A stretch of DNA of 56,050 bases from IMG/VR virus record IMGVR_UViG_3300025085_000026, positions 1 through 56,050 of that record; one strand, written 5' to 3'. The notes under the pieces are model-generated. The model did no database searches, had not been told where the DNA came from, and saw only the letters and a list, made by a program, of their open reading frames with translations. Source of the stretch: a virus. Shown piece by piece: positions 42,132 through 51,205 of the stretch. Positions within the stretch are counted from its first letter, which is position 1. Each line of letters opens with the position of its first letter. The position numbers and the translations under genes are program-made.

Positions 42132-43660
42132 TGATCGAGACCCATTTCAGAACGCCATGAATATGTATTCTCTTCTCCCATGCGTCTTGCTACGCCACGA
42201 GCACCACGGGAAACTGAACGAGCAACGCCGCCCACAACTTTCTTGATACCAGACTTAATTTTATCACGCAGTCTAGTGCGTGGTTCACTGCTAGAACTAC
42301 TGGAACTTCCACTGTTGTTGCTAGTAGAACCAGAGGAATCGGATGATGTAGAACTACTACCACCTGATGTAGAACTACCTTGGGATCCACGCTCGTAACC
42401 TTTCTTGAAGTTACTAGCAGCGCCCTTAGCAGCACGACCAGCGGCACCAGCAGCATACCCAGCACCCTTAGATGCAGCAGAACCTGCCTTTTTGAGACCA
42501 GACTTAACAGCAGATCCAGCAGACTTCAATGCTGCTTTCATCTTCTCGCGTCGTGCTCCGACCTCAGGTTTTGCCTCAGGTTTCTTATCACCAAGACGCT
42601 TACGTGCCTCAGCACCAGCATCTCTACCAGCACTCTGACCTTGACCAGAAGAAGCAGATGCTTTGTCCTTCAAGCGAAGAGCGTTGACCTTAGCAGGACT
42701 GGTGACCTCAGTCAGCAGATCGATACCATCTAGGATCTCAAAGGTTTCTTGAAGATCTTCGATGTCGAGTTCGTTAAGTGCCTCTACACAGATGTCATGC
42801 AGTTCTTCAAACGTATAGTCATCGAATGCTTCATCAAGAATAATCTCATTGACGAGTGCATCAAACTCTTCGTTCTTCTTTTTGAGTGCTGCCTTACGGA
42901 AAGTAAGATCCGTGCGACTGCCGCTGTCCATCTTGCCCTGACTCTGTGGTTTCTTAGAACCACCAGCAGGTTGAGGACCAGCATCACTACCAGTTCTTCT
43001 GCCCTGAGCATACTTAGATCCACTGGACTTAGAGTCACCAGAGATCATCTTACCAGCATCGGAACGACCGTCCTGATACTGCTTCTCAGTCTGACCGTGC
43101 TTACCCTTGTAGAGTTCGTCAATCTGATCCTCTTCCTTCACGCAGTTAGGAACTTCCTTACCACCTTTCTTCTTAGTACCCTTCGCCTTATATCCATCCC
43201 AACATGTAGAAGCACCAACGTTCTTACGTGCCGACTTCATACCCTCAACCATCTGGTTGTGGAGATCATCGATATCAATCCACTCCCTCTGCATATTCAA
43301 ACCGATATCTTCGGGTGCCTTAGCAGTCTTCTCGCCTTTCTTACCGACAACAGAATAACGACCATCAGACTTCTTGCCTGTGATCACCATAGACTGACCA
43401 CCTTGTGAGATCACTCTACCGATATTACGATCATCTTTGAACTTACCTTTGTTCTTAGTGATCAGATCTTTTTCGATAGGGAACCCAGCGTATCCTTCTA
43501 CGACTTCTTCGTGCGAGTCGATAATCTCTTCGACTGTGGTAACTGCGGATCGAAGACGAGCGGTGGGTGCCTGCTTACCTTCCTTCACGCAGTCGAGAAT
43601 TGTGCGCTGTTCTAACAGGGAGAACCCCATTAGTGCAGCACTAACCTTGATATCCAGCAT
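42128..43660 (-). CDS. Large lysine/serine-rich structural-type protein, 510 aa
   Basis: Start at ATG 43660 rather than further upstream: MLDIKVSAALMGFSLLEQRT gives an ordered opening with a late octamer 24 bases before. Residues about 15-190 are folded (VGKKGEKTAKAPEDIG; NMQREWIDIDDLHNQMVEGM), the middle is Gln/Gly/Lys-rich with a CWDGYKAKGTKKKGG motif common in cyanophages, and the C-terminal 150 residues are low-complexity Ser/Gly runs and alternating Lys/Ala/Gly, ending in a compact Arg-rich segment. Function unknown; a virion or prohead-core role fits the lateness and composition. Confidence 0.7.
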   Translation of the reverse strand: MLDIKVSAALMGFSLLEQRTILDCVKEGKQAPTARLRSAVTTVEEIIDSHEEVVEGYAGFPIEKDLITKNKGKFKDDRNIGRVISQGGQSMVITGKKSDGRYSVVGKKGEKTAKAPEDIGLNMQREWIDIDDLHNQMVEGMKSARKNVGASTCWDGYKAKGTKKKGGKEVPNCVKEEDQIDELYKGKHGQTEKQYQDGRSDAGKMISGDSKSSGSKYAQGRRTGSDAGPQPAGGSKKPQSQGKMDSGSRTDLTFRKAALKKKNEEFDALVNEIILDEAFDDYTFEELHDICVEALNELDIEDLQETFEILDGIDLLTEVTSPAKVNALRLKDKASASSGQGQSAGRDAGAEARKRLGDKKPEAKPEVGARREKMKAALKSAGSAVKSGLKKAGSAASKGAGYAAGAAGRAAKGAASNFKKGYERGSQGSSTSGGSSSTSSDSSGSTSNNSGSSSSSSSEPRTRLRDKIKSGIKKVVGGVARSVSRGARGVARRMGEENTYSWRSEMGLDQ

Positions 43661-43682
43661 TGATCTAGGGAAAAGTATAGTA

Positions 43683-44729
43683 TTATTTATTGGAAATAGA
43701 CTTTTGATTCTTGACGAACTCACTGAACTTCTTCATTTCCTGCCCAGGAGTCATGTTCTGAACCGCTTGTCTGTACTTGTCGGTACCAACTTTCCAGTCA
43801 TTACCACTACCATCGTCGGCAGAATGATTGGATTGGTTGTCACTTACTTCACTAATATCCTGCAACCAAGTGCGGTGTTCAGTGCCGTCAGGCATCTGCA
43901 TGATGACATAGTTAGTACCTCGGTGAGCAACTGTGCCACGCATACCACTGTCGTCATGCTCTACAACTGCACCAACCTTAAAGATATGATCTAGCATATA
44001 ATGATCTCGGAATGCTGCAAAGTCTAGCACAGGTGCATACTCCCAGACAGATTCCTTAACCTCTGCTTTCTTCTTAGCAGGTGCTTTCTTCTTCTCAGGT
44101 GGTTTCATGCCGTCAACGACATGTTGCATCATCTCTTTGCTCTTCTTATAACCACCAGATCCAGCATGGAATGCGTCGTGGTTACCACCTTGTGCATGTT
44201 TTCTCATCTCACTGGCGGATAGTTTCTCTACTTCATCCTCACTGTCAGGGTTACGAGCACCAGCAGATTTGATATTGATAGACTTGAAGTCGTAATGCTT
44301 ACCGTTGTACTTCGATGTCAGATTCTCAAACTCTTTGACACGATCATCACCAACAACCATAGTGACATGCTCATGACCCTCATCATGTAGGTCACGTAGG
44401 ATGTCAAAGATATTTCTATGCTGCTCAGAGTTCTGAATAGCATCCTTGTGGTTCTTAAACATGCCACGCATGTGTTCAATCTTCTGCTCAGGGTGCAGAG
44501 GATTCTTCTTATGATCTTGTGTTCTAGAAGGATAGATCCGATAGTTACCAGAGTCACCAGCATGTGACTTGACAGCATCCATCAACTTACCATGACCAGC
44601 ATGGGGAGGGTTGAACCTACCGAAAGTGATGGCAACATGCTTGTCTATTACCTCATTCTTCTTCTTAGAAGATGATGCTTTCTTGGCAACAGCGGCTGCT
44701 GCTTCGATAATGAACTGACGAAACCTCAT
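43683..44729 (-). CDS. Nucleotidylyltransferase-fold protein (HxGH)
   Basis: 348 residues from the ATG at 44729, overlapping the stop of the upstream gene (ATGA). Residues 31-50 (HVAITFGRFNPPHAGHGKLM) contain the GRFNPxHxGH phosphate-binding motif (H43, H46) of cytidylyl/adenylyltransferases such as NMNAT; the LSASEMRKHAQ stretch resembles the ISSTxIR motif. The C-terminal third has an SH3/KOW-like beta segment (VVEHDDSGMRGTVAHRGTNY). The reaction is probably transfer of AMP or CMP to an unknown substrate; NAD synthesis is the default guess. Confidence 0.82.
   Translation of the reverse strand: MRFRQFIIEAAAAVAKKASSSKKKNEVIDKHVAITFGRFNPPHAGHGKLMDAVKSHAGDSGNYRIYPSRTQDHKKNPLHPEQKIEHMRGMFKNHKDAIQNSEQHRNIFDILRDLHDEGHEHVTMVVGDDRVKEFENLTSKYNGKHYDFKSINIKSAGARNPDSEDEVEKLSASEMRKHAQGGNHDAFHAGSGGYKKSKEMMQHVVDGMKPPEKKKAPAKKKAEVKESVWEYAPVLDFAAFRDHYMLDHIFKVGAVVEHDDSGMRGTVAHRGTNYVIMQMPDGTEHRTWLQDISEVSDNQSNHSADDGSGNDWKVGTDKYRQAVQNMTPGQEMKKFSEFVKNQKSISNK
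43684..43691 (-). promoter_or_regulatory. Late-promoter-like AATAAATA
   Basis: One mismatch from the T4 late octamer, minus strand, 24 bases before the ATG of the 510-residue gene. It overlaps the stop codon of the nucleotidyltransferase gene, as at 19773. Confidence 0.5.
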
Positions 44730-45922
44730 TTGCCCCAATCTTTTGCTACGGTAAAGTTTGCACGAGAGAATTCAAGTCTATCAACAAGTTTGACTGCCAT
44801 GCCATCCTTGATGGCCACAAATCCTTCTGGACTAGTGACTTTGTATCCTTTCTCATCTTCTAGAAATGTACCAACACCCTCAATTTTTTTGAGGCGTTCG
44901 ATGATCTGCTTCTTAGCGTTAATGAGATTCATAAATCCTCCCAAAGCAGCATAGATTACAGACTTATCACTATTTAGTTGTTTTAGTGCCTCCTCTTTTT
45001 TCTTTTCCCAGTTTTCCTTTGCCTTAGGCGTCTTCACACCTTCCACTTTCAATGCATATCTAGACTCAACAAAGGTTTTGAACTGAACCAACATCTGCGA
45101 TGAACTAGTAGGCATCTTACCTGACTTGATCACTTGGTTGAAATAAATCTTAAACAAACCAGCAGTTCCCATACCCTTAGTAGTACCACCGATCTCATTC
45201 AAGAACTTCCTAGATGAATCCAAGTTGCGCTTCGCAGTTCTCATACTCATGTTGAGTTTGTTCATCTCACCAGCACTGAGGTTTGCAATGCCGTTGGTAT
45301 TGGTGAAGTCTGATGAGAATACTGCCACATCAGACACACCTTGAAGACCAGAAACATTAACACCAAAACCAGCAGACATTTCAGCAAGAGTCTGACCAGT
45401 GTACTTAGTATGAAATACAATACCAACCGTAGACTTACCTACCTTGCCACCCATCTCGGTTGCTTTCTCTACACAGTAAGTAATAGTATTAGGTTTGAAC
45501 TTGTAGCATCTCTTGCCACCCATAGTAACCAGTGGTGGTGTCTCTGTATACAGAAGATCTCCTTGGATCACACCAGTGATAGGCAACTTTGATAGGTAAT
45601 CGTATGCAGCAACCAACTTAGGATGCACACCAGTGCCGCCATACCATAGGTCAATCTCTTCATGGGAGTAGCATACCTTAGGTTCAGTCTTAGCAAAGAC
45701 AGACTTGGTTCCAACAAAGAACATGTCCGTCTCAGGGTCTATGCCACAGATGATAGCAGGAGCACCGTCCCACTTCACAGTAACCTTAGTATTACCACCA
45801 CCACTACCAGTGGTCAGCATACCTTTTAGACCCTCCAAGAATGCAAGTGCATTCTGAGCGCCAGCATAACCATTGTTGAAGATGTCATCTTCTAGGTGTT
45901 CGAGGTGTGTGTTCTTACTCAT
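44726..45922 (-). CDS. Candidate ATP-dependent ligase-superfamily nucleotidyltransferase
   Basis: 398 residues. KWDG at residues 50-53, in a beta-strand setting (VTVKWDGAPAIICG), matches motif I KxDG, whose Lys is adenylated in DNA/RNA ligases. Candidate motifs III (VIQGDLLY, 118-125), IIIa/IV (VGIVFHTKY, 166-174) and IV/V (SPEGFVAI...AVKLVD, 364-380) follow in the right order. An RNA or DNA ligase-like or capping-type activity is inferred. Overlaps both neighbours by four bases. It could alternatively be an inactive relative. Confidence 0.6.
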   Translation of the reverse strand: MSKNTHLEHLEDDIFNNGYAGAQNALAFLEGLKGMLTTGSGGGNTKVTVKWDGAPAIICGIDPETDMFFVGTKSVFAKTEPKVCYSHEEIDLWYGGTGVHPKLVAAYDYLSKLPITGVIQGDLLYTETPPLVTMGGKRCYKFKPNTITYCVEKATEMGGKVGKSTVGIVFHTKYTGQTLAEMSAGFGVNVSGLQGVSDVAVFSSDFTNTNGIANLSAGEMNKLNMSMRTAKRNLDSSRKFLNEIGGTTKGMGTAGLFKIYFNQVIKSGKMPTSSSQMLVQFKTFVESRYALKVEGVKTPKAKENWEKKKEEALKQLNSDKSVIYAALGGFMNLINAKKQIIERLKKIEGVGTFLEDEKGYKVTSPEGFVAIKDGMAVKLVDRLEFSRANFTVAKDWGK

Positions 45923-47259
45923 GGTTGTACTCCGACTTTATCGCGGTAAGGGTTGCCAATAGATGATTTCTCTCTGAGGTGATACTGGTCTGTGGGTTTG
46001 AGGTTGTTCTTCAAGTGGTTTTCCATGTAGAAGACTGGCATTCCTTTGTTCGTAGCGAACTTGTAGTAGGTGACCTCCTTCATAACAAAGTGCTCAATGA
46101 CCTCACGATACACCAGGTCACCATCCTTGCTGATCTTTCGTAACATCATTTGACAGATGAGAGAGGCGATGCCAACTTTGCCACTACTGTGCTTGGGTGC
46201 TTCCCAGTAGTCCTTAGCATCATTATAATACATCTCTGCCAGTTTCAACCAGGAGGCTTGTGCCGCTTTGACATCTGATTCCTTAGGGTCACCACCCTTC
46301 ACCATAGCATCAATGTTTTTGACCACCTCTGTGGGTAATTTTGTCTTTAATTTAAGGTCCTTAGCAATCAATTCCAGTGCAAGGAAAGAACCATCCTTCA
46401 CTTTGTTCTCAGCAAGAACTTGTAAGATCTTAAACTCAATAGTCTTCTTATATTTCTCAACCCAATCATCTTTCTTACCATCAATCTGTTTCTTATTGAT
46501 AAGAGAAATAATATCCTGAGGTTTGACTACGTTAGTTGTCTTACTGATCTTCTTAACGGAGAAGGGGTATGATGTATTTTCCTCATCAAATATAACAAAG
46601 TCAATCAGTGGTTCATTACCCGCAGCAGGTAGGAATACCTGTGCATTATTCTTATTTAACCTACCATACCCTAGTTTATCTAAGTCAGCAGCACCACGTT
46701 CCAATACACATAGTGGAGCAGTAATCTCAGAGAAATCTTTCTCCACGTTATTCATAATATCAATGTATTCTGATGCTGCTAAGTCTGCATATGCTTTAAG
46801 TAGTTCCTTCTTCTCAGTAGCACCATGCTCCATACAAAAATCTGTTAGTTCAATTAGATACTCTTTGATTACCAGTTGAAGATCATCCCTTTTGTTAATA
46901 GCAGCGATGACTTTCTTATAGTAAGTATCAAAAGACATCTTAGTATCCATAGGAATGTCAAACGCCTGAGGTTTTAACTCGGGCATCTTCTTCTTACCTG
47001 TGGCAGACCTAGGTTTACCTAACAAAGGAGTAGAGATCCACCCCGACTTGTCATTCTGATACAAGACTTCTATTCTGGCCTGGTAGTTACCACCTTTGAT
47101 GGGTTTAACATGAACACCATCACCCTTAGCGATAACTCCTACCTTTGTTTTACTCTTAGCACCATCGTATACAACGATCTCTTTCTTAGATACAATCTCA
47201 AATCCTTTTTGGTAATGACGTTTGTAGTCATCCCATGCTTCTTTAATCGATCTTGCCAT
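45919..47259 (-). CDS. Candidate PD-(D/E)XK nuclease-like protein
   Basis: 446 residues. A beta-rich N-terminal domain (about 20-85) is followed by a helical region and, at 215-250, by LIDFVIFDEE then SYPFSVKKISKTTNVVKPQDI. The D220...S234-V-K236 arrangement followed by TTNVVKPxDI resembles motifs II and III of restriction-type PD-(D/E)XK nucleases, with Ser in place of Glu as occurs in some. The C-terminal half is helical and charged. It is the first gene of a three-gene overlapping set. Identification is by motif only. Confidence 0.5.
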   Translation of the reverse strand: MARSIKEAWDDYKRHYQKGFEIVSKKEIVVYDGAKSKTKVGVIAKGDGVHVKPIKGGNYQARIEVLYQNDKSGWISTPLLGKPRSATGKKKMPELKPQAFDIPMDTKMSFDTYYKKVIAAINKRDDLQLVIKEYLIELTDFCMEHGATEKKELLKAYADLAASEYIDIMNNVEKDFSEITAPLCVLERGAADLDKLGYGRLNKNNAQVFLPAAGNEPLIDFVIFDEENTSYPFSVKKISKTTNVVKPQDIISLINKKQIDGKKDDWVEKYKKTIEFKILQVLAENKVKDGSFLALELIAKDLKLKTKLPTEVVKNIDAMVKGGDPKESDVKAAQASWLKLAEMYYNDAKDYWEAPKHSSGKVGIASLICQMMLRKISKDGDLVYREVIEHFVMKEVTYYKFATNKGMPVFYMENHLKNNLKPTDQYHLREKSSIGNPYRDKVGVQP

Positions 47260-47467
47260 CTTCTAGGCACTGATTATCCAAACTATTTAGATAATCTTTT
47301 TCATTCTGATATGGCGTTTCTTTCCCAGTCCACAGTTTATATCCCTGCACTAACTCTGGTAGCAACCACTGGTCCACTCGATAGCAGTGCTTCCAGTTGA
47401 CAGGTTGAGCACAACCAACAACTACAACAATAAAGAATGCTCGCAAGTGGATCCAAAGTGATAGCAT
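47243..47467 (-). CDS. Small putative lipoprotein, 74 aa
   Basis: The N terminus WIHLRAFFIVVVVGCAQP is a basic-hydrophobic signal ending in a VVGC lipobox, so Cys19 may be lipid-modified and the mature part exported. The rest is Trp/Tyr/Glu-rich (VNWKHCYRVDQWLLPELVQG). Its ATG overlaps the stop of the 40-residue gene (TGATG); its end overlaps the nuclease-like gene by 17 bases. A phage lipoprotein could modify the cell surface (for example superinfection exclusion) or take part in lysis; neither is shown. Confidence 0.68.
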   Translation of the reverse strand: MLSLWIHLRAFFIVVVVGCAQPVNWKHCYRVDQWLLPELVQGYKLWTGKETPYQNEKDYLNSLDNQCLEDGKID

Positions 47468-47589
47468 CAGCGGTTACCGAACCTCTTATCCATTTGCAAT
47501 TTAACGTAATACATCCCCAAGATCCAGACGGAGAAGAGGAACCCCTCCCCGTATGACATGGAGTTCCAAGCGTGTACTGCTCCGTCCAT
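47467..47589 (-). CDS. Small membrane protein, 40 aa
   Basis: Read directly from DNA. MDGAVHAWNSMSYGEGFLFS continues as a hydrophobic helix (FLFSVWILGMYYV) and a basic tail. TGATG overlaps at both ends, with mazG before and the lipoprotein after, strongly support translation. Single-pass topology. Confidence 0.75.
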   Translation of the reverse strand: MDGAVHAWNSMSYGEGFLFSVWILGMYYVKLQMDKRFGNR

Positions 47590-48260
47590 CAGATGTCACC
47601 TTCCACACGGTTCTCAGACTCTTCGATAGAGAAACTACCTTCGGAGTAACGTGCAGCAAGTTTCAGAGAGTTGACATACAGAACATGATCAAAGGTCACA
47701 TCTAGTGCATGACATGCTTGTGCTGCATACCATAGAATGTCACCAAGTTCTTTGACGAGATGTTCTTTGTTAGCATCATTCCAGGGTTTGCCTTGGAACT
47801 TCAACTTCTTCACAATCTCTGCGAACTCACCTGACTCAGCAGTCAGACCAGCAGCAGCGGTGTCAAGACGAGCGATGTTACAACCATCTTCATGGAGTTG
47901 ACGAAGACGTTCGATGTATGCAACCTGATCCTTGCTTGGTTTGGAGCAGGTATCATCAGCAAAGTGCAGATACTTATCAAGATCCACACGGAAACGTTCT
48001 TCTTTCTTCTTATTCTTTTCTGCTTCCTTCTCTTTGATCTTCTCAGCAGTCACCCATGCATTGAAACCCTTCTTATTGATGAAATCCTCAGGAGTTTTAG
48101 GAGTATCCTCCTGCATGTCTTCAAGTTTATCCTGCATACCGTCCTTGATATCTTGGGCAGTATTGGAAAGTTTCTCTGCTGCTGCTGATGCAGCATCATT
48201 ACCCTCAAAGTTGACGTTAACGTCGTTGTCGCGGGATCTTTTGTTAGCGGAGTCGGTCAT
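47589..48260 (-). CDS. mazG: MazG-type nucleotide pyrophosphohydrolase with long N-terminal extension
   Basis: 223 residues from the ATG at 48260, which overlaps the gp41 stop (ATGA). The C-terminal 90 residues are MazG: GLTAESGEFAEIVKKLKFQG, KELGDILWYAAQACHAL (EXXD pairs for Mg) and KLAARYSEGSF. The first 130 residues are Lys/Glu/Asp-rich with a NKKGFNAWVTAEKIKEKEAE helical stretch and have no recognised domain. Phage MazG is thought to hydrolyse (d)NTPs or ppGpp to free nucleotides for replication. Confidence 0.9.
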   Translation of the reverse strand: MTDSANKRSRDNDVNVNFEGNDAASAAAEKLSNTAQDIKDGMQDKLEDMQEDTPKTPEDFINKKGFNAWVTAEKIKEKEAEKNKKKEERFRVDLDKYLHFADDTCSKPSKDQVAYIERLRQLHEDGCNIARLDTAAAGLTAESGEFAEIVKKLKFQGKPWNDANKEHLVKELGDILWYAAQACHALDVTFDHVLYVNSLKLAARYSEGSFSIEESENRVEGDI

Positions 48261-49639
48261 ACGTGCCAAGTGTCAAATTTACTTTGTGTTTTTGTTTCAA
48301 GGAACTTGTCCTCAATGCCCTGACCAGAGTCAAGGATGTTGTCTTGTTCAGACTGATCACAATCATACAGTCTCATCTTCGCTCTGTCAATACCTATGAT
48401 GAAACGTTTGTTCATTGTCGGATCATTGTATCTATTCTTCAATTGTTTGACCATGATCTGACCTGTTGCTTCCAAATCCTCAGTAGAGATGAGAGCAAAC
48501 ATCAAGTCAGCAGTGGCAGGAAGACCAAATGATTCTGATGTGTCAGTAAGATCAACATCAGAGTTACCATAACCAGACCTAGTGGTCTGTGTAGCAGTCA
48601 TGATAGGTACATCCATCTCAACAGCAAGACCACGTAGTTCTTCTGCAATACCTTTGATGAAAGTATAGGAGTTCACCACAGCATTCTTGTAACGTGCAGA
48701 GGCACAGATGTTTAGGTAGTCAATGAAGATGATATCAGGAGCGAAACCACGCTTCATACTCAGTTCATTCAAGAGAGACTTGAAGTGATTGACGTGAGCA
48801 GATGCAGTAGGGTATTCCTTAATCACTAAGCGACCTTGGGTCTGCTTAGCAATCTTATCTACTTTTGTTCGGAACTGTTGTTTGGTGAAGAGAGGGTCTG
48901 AGAGTTGCTTGATGTTGATGTCCAGGAGGTTGGCGTCAATTCGTTCAGCAATCTTCTCCTCTGCCATTTCAAGTGTAATATAGAGTACGTTCCTGCCTTG
49001 CAAGAGGGCGGCACTAGCCATATGGCACATGAATAGACTTTTCCCGACACCCGTTCCAGCAAGAGCGACATTGAGAGTCTTGCGAGGCAAACCACCTTTT
49101 GTGATTTTGTTGAAATATTCGAGATCAAAGGGAATCTTGTCGTGCGTTTGGTGGTAAAAATCATAGCGGTCGTCGGAGTCTAGTAAGTAATCATGTCCCA
49201 CAGTATCATCAAAGCATGTACCTAATGCTTCTGCCATGATGTGGGGAATGGCATCTTTGGTGCGAGTCTTGTCTTGACCATCAGCAATCTTAATAGACTC
49301 CATCAGTGCAAGATAGATCGAACGTTCTTTACACCACTTCTCAGTAGTATTCAGTAACCATTCATCATTATATTGTGTGTCATCAATCCTGGTATCAAGG
49401 AATGATTCGATATCTTTTACGATATCCTCACTCAAATCTCGTCGCTTTTCGATCTCAATTTTGAGAGCAGTAGTCTCAGGAATAGTATTGTATTCCGTTA
49501 CATAATCATTTATCTGATGAAACAATACCTGGTGTGGTTGGTGATCAAAGTATTCATCTTTTAGGAAAGGGAGTACAGATCTACAATAGTTTTCATCACG
49601 TATAAGTTTGCTGAGAGCAATTTCTTCAATCTTTTGCAT
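48257..49639 (-). CDS. 41: Replicative DNA helicase, T4 gp41-type
   Basis: 460 residues, DnaB-like. Walker A ALAGTGVGKSL (about 192-202), Walker B IIFIDYLNICAS, the arginine-finger region ATQTTRSGYG, and the NVLYITLEMAEEKI segment are the RecA-fold helicase core; the N-terminal domain is the hexamer-forming part. It unwinds DNA at the fork and pairs with gp61. The ATG shares a base with the TAA of oxygenase (6). Full length. Confidence 0.95.
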   Translation of the reverse strand: MQKIEEIALSKLIRDENYCRSVLPFLKDEYFDHQPHQVLFHQINDYVTEYNTIPETTALKIEIEKRRDLSEDIVKDIESFLDTRIDDTQYNDEWLLNTTEKWCKERSIYLALMESIKIADGQDKTRTKDAIPHIMAEALGTCFDDTVGHDYLLDSDDRYDFYHQTHDKIPFDLEYFNKITKGGLPRKTLNVALAGTGVGKSLFMCHMASAALLQGRNVLYITLEMAEEKIAERIDANLLDINIKQLSDPLFTKQQFRTKVDKIAKQTQGRLVIKEYPTASAHVNHFKSLLNELSMKRGFAPDIIFIDYLNICASARYKNAVVNSYTFIKGIAEELRGLAVEMDVPIMTATQTTRSGYGNSDVDLTDTSESFGLPATADLMFALISTEDLEATGQIMVKQLKNRYNDPTMNKRFIIGIDRAKMRLYDCDQSEQDNILDSGQGIEDKFLETKTQSKFDTWHV

Positions 49640-50202
49640 TAAATGTAGTGTAGATAGGTACCAATGATATGTTTATTTTGTTTCAATGGTGGTAGTCCTG
49701 CATGAGGATAGGTCCATGTGGGTGGGAACACCAGGCATCGACCTGCTACTGGTTTAATTTTGATTCCCAACTTAGTAAACCACGTTTCGCCACCCTCGTC
49801 AACATCATTCAGATAGAAGAACAATGCAAGGAACCTTCTAGCACTGCTGTGGTCACCAACATCAACGTGAGGATCAAAACGATCATCATCTTCTGCAATG
49901 TACTTCTTCAAACGAATCTGTTCAAGTGCATTCTCTGCTGGCCATGCTTCTCTACTACCAGTGTCTTCCATATACCTTTCAGACACATCTTTGATTGATT
50001 CAATCAGACGATTGTGAACCTTACCCCAGATAGAATCAGGATTGTTCTGAGCATAGTCAGTCACATTGAACTGATGGAACTGTGGACGACCTTCACGGTC
50101 CCAGTATTCCCACTGAACATCTCTGGAAGACTCCATGATGTTCTTCACAAGATTCTCATCAAGAACATTATCATATGTTCTGATGTAGTGATCATGCTCC
50201 AT
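49639..50202 (-). CDS. 2OG-Fe(II) oxygenase family protein (6)
   Basis: 187 residues from ATG 50202, which has an AAGGAG site and overlaps the uvsX stop by eleven bases. Prolyl-4-hydroxylase layout: [20 protein letters not shown] (HxD iron pair), [17 protein letters not shown], and [15 protein letters not shown] (distal His). This gene sits inside the T4-type replication block between uvsX and gp41, where cyanophages often keep an oxygenase. Substrate unknown; proximity to replication genes allows a nucleic-acid role but does not show it. Confidence 0.88.
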   Translation of the reverse strand: MEHDHYIRTYDNVLDENLVKNIMESSRDVQWEYWDREGRPQFHQFNVTDYAQNNPDSIWGKVHNRLIESIKDVSERYMEDTGSREAWPAENALEQIRLKKYIAEDDDRFDPHVDVGDHSSARRFLALFFYLNDVDEGGETWFTKLGIKIKPVAGRCLVFPPTWTYPHAGLPPLKQNKHIIGTYLHYI

Positions 50203-51205
50203 AACTGAACTCCTTTTGTGCGACTTCATCTAGTGCTTGCATTACTTCTGGGGTGAAATACTTCTCAGGATCTTTGAGAATCTGTTTAGAATAAAGAGAA
50301 ACGCCCCCCATCTTATAACGGTTACCCACACGCTCGAAGACTCCGTGCTTCTCACCCAGTTCCAGTAGTCCATAATACTTGTCAAGTCCACGCTCGTCAT
50401 AAAATAGGCGTGTCTCAATTTTGGCATTCTCCTTAGTGAATCGTGACTTCTTGGTTTCGCATTTGATGATGTTGCCGATCACCTCTTTACCATCCTTCTC
50501 CTTAGACTTAGACAAGAATATAATAGACGATGCAGCGTACTTCAAACCACTACCACCACCCATTTCTTTCATTGGCACATAGGCACCGATGACATCATAG
50601 GTGTGATTGGTAACGATCATAGGTACATTCGCCTTACCAAGTTTCAGTGTGAGTACACGGAAGATAGACTTCACGATCTGAGAGCGAGTCATGTCACGAG
50701 TCTCAGAACCTGCCTCAGCATCTGTGACTTCTTTGGTAGTTGATAGCATACCAAGTGAGTCTAGACAGAACATCAGAGGTTTACGATCCTCAGGTTTCTG
50801 TTCTAGATACTTATCGACAATCTTGATTGCCTGTGTACGAAACTCTTGCACTGTAACAACAGGAACAATCATCATACGTCTTGAATCGATACCACGACTC
50901 TCGATCATGTCACGAGAGATTGCAGACTCGGACTCAAAATATATGCATCCAGCATCTGGATCAGAATCAAGGAAATTACGAACGATAGCGAGAGTAAAAA
51001 AAGTCTTTCCCGTGCTTGATTCACCAGCAATAGCCGTAATCTTATTGGAAGGAACACCACCAAAAAGAGACCCACTAACAACGGCGTTAAATAGATAGCA
51101 ACCAGTATCAACGAAAGATGCAACATCGCCAGCAGCAACCCCTTCGTTAACAATACCAGCATACTCATTGCCGATCTCCTTTACTACATCATTAAGAAAA
51201 CTCAT
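50192..51205 (-). CDS. uvsX: Recombinase UvsX (RecA-like)
   Basis: 337 residues. Walker A GESSTGKT (residues 61-68), [11 protein letters not shown] Walker B, the DNA-binding [12 protein letters not shown] region and the [10 protein letters not shown] strand are all RecA/UvsX. UvsX forms filaments on single-stranded DNA, exchanges strands and primes recombination-dependent replication. Its ATG overlaps the gp43 stop by four bases. Full length compared with T4 UvsX (about 390) it is somewhat short, as in other cyanophages. Confidence 0.95.
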   Translation of the reverse strand: MSFLNDVVKEIGNEYAGIVNEGVAAGDVASFVDTGCYLFNAVVSGSLFGGVPSNKITAIAGESSTGKTFFTLAIVRNFLDSDPDAGCIYFESESAISRDMIESRGIDSRRMMIVPVVTVQEFRTQAIKIVDKYLEQKPEDRKPLMFCLDSLGMLSTTKEVTDAEAGSETRDMTRSQIVKSIFRVLTLKLGKANVPMIVTNHTYDVIGAYVPMKEMGGGSGLKYAASSIIFLSKSKEKDGKEVIGNIIKCETKKSRFTKENAKIETRLFYDERGLDKYYGLLELGEKHGVFERVGNRYKMGGVSLYSKQILKDPEKYFTPEVMQALDEVAQKEFSYGA

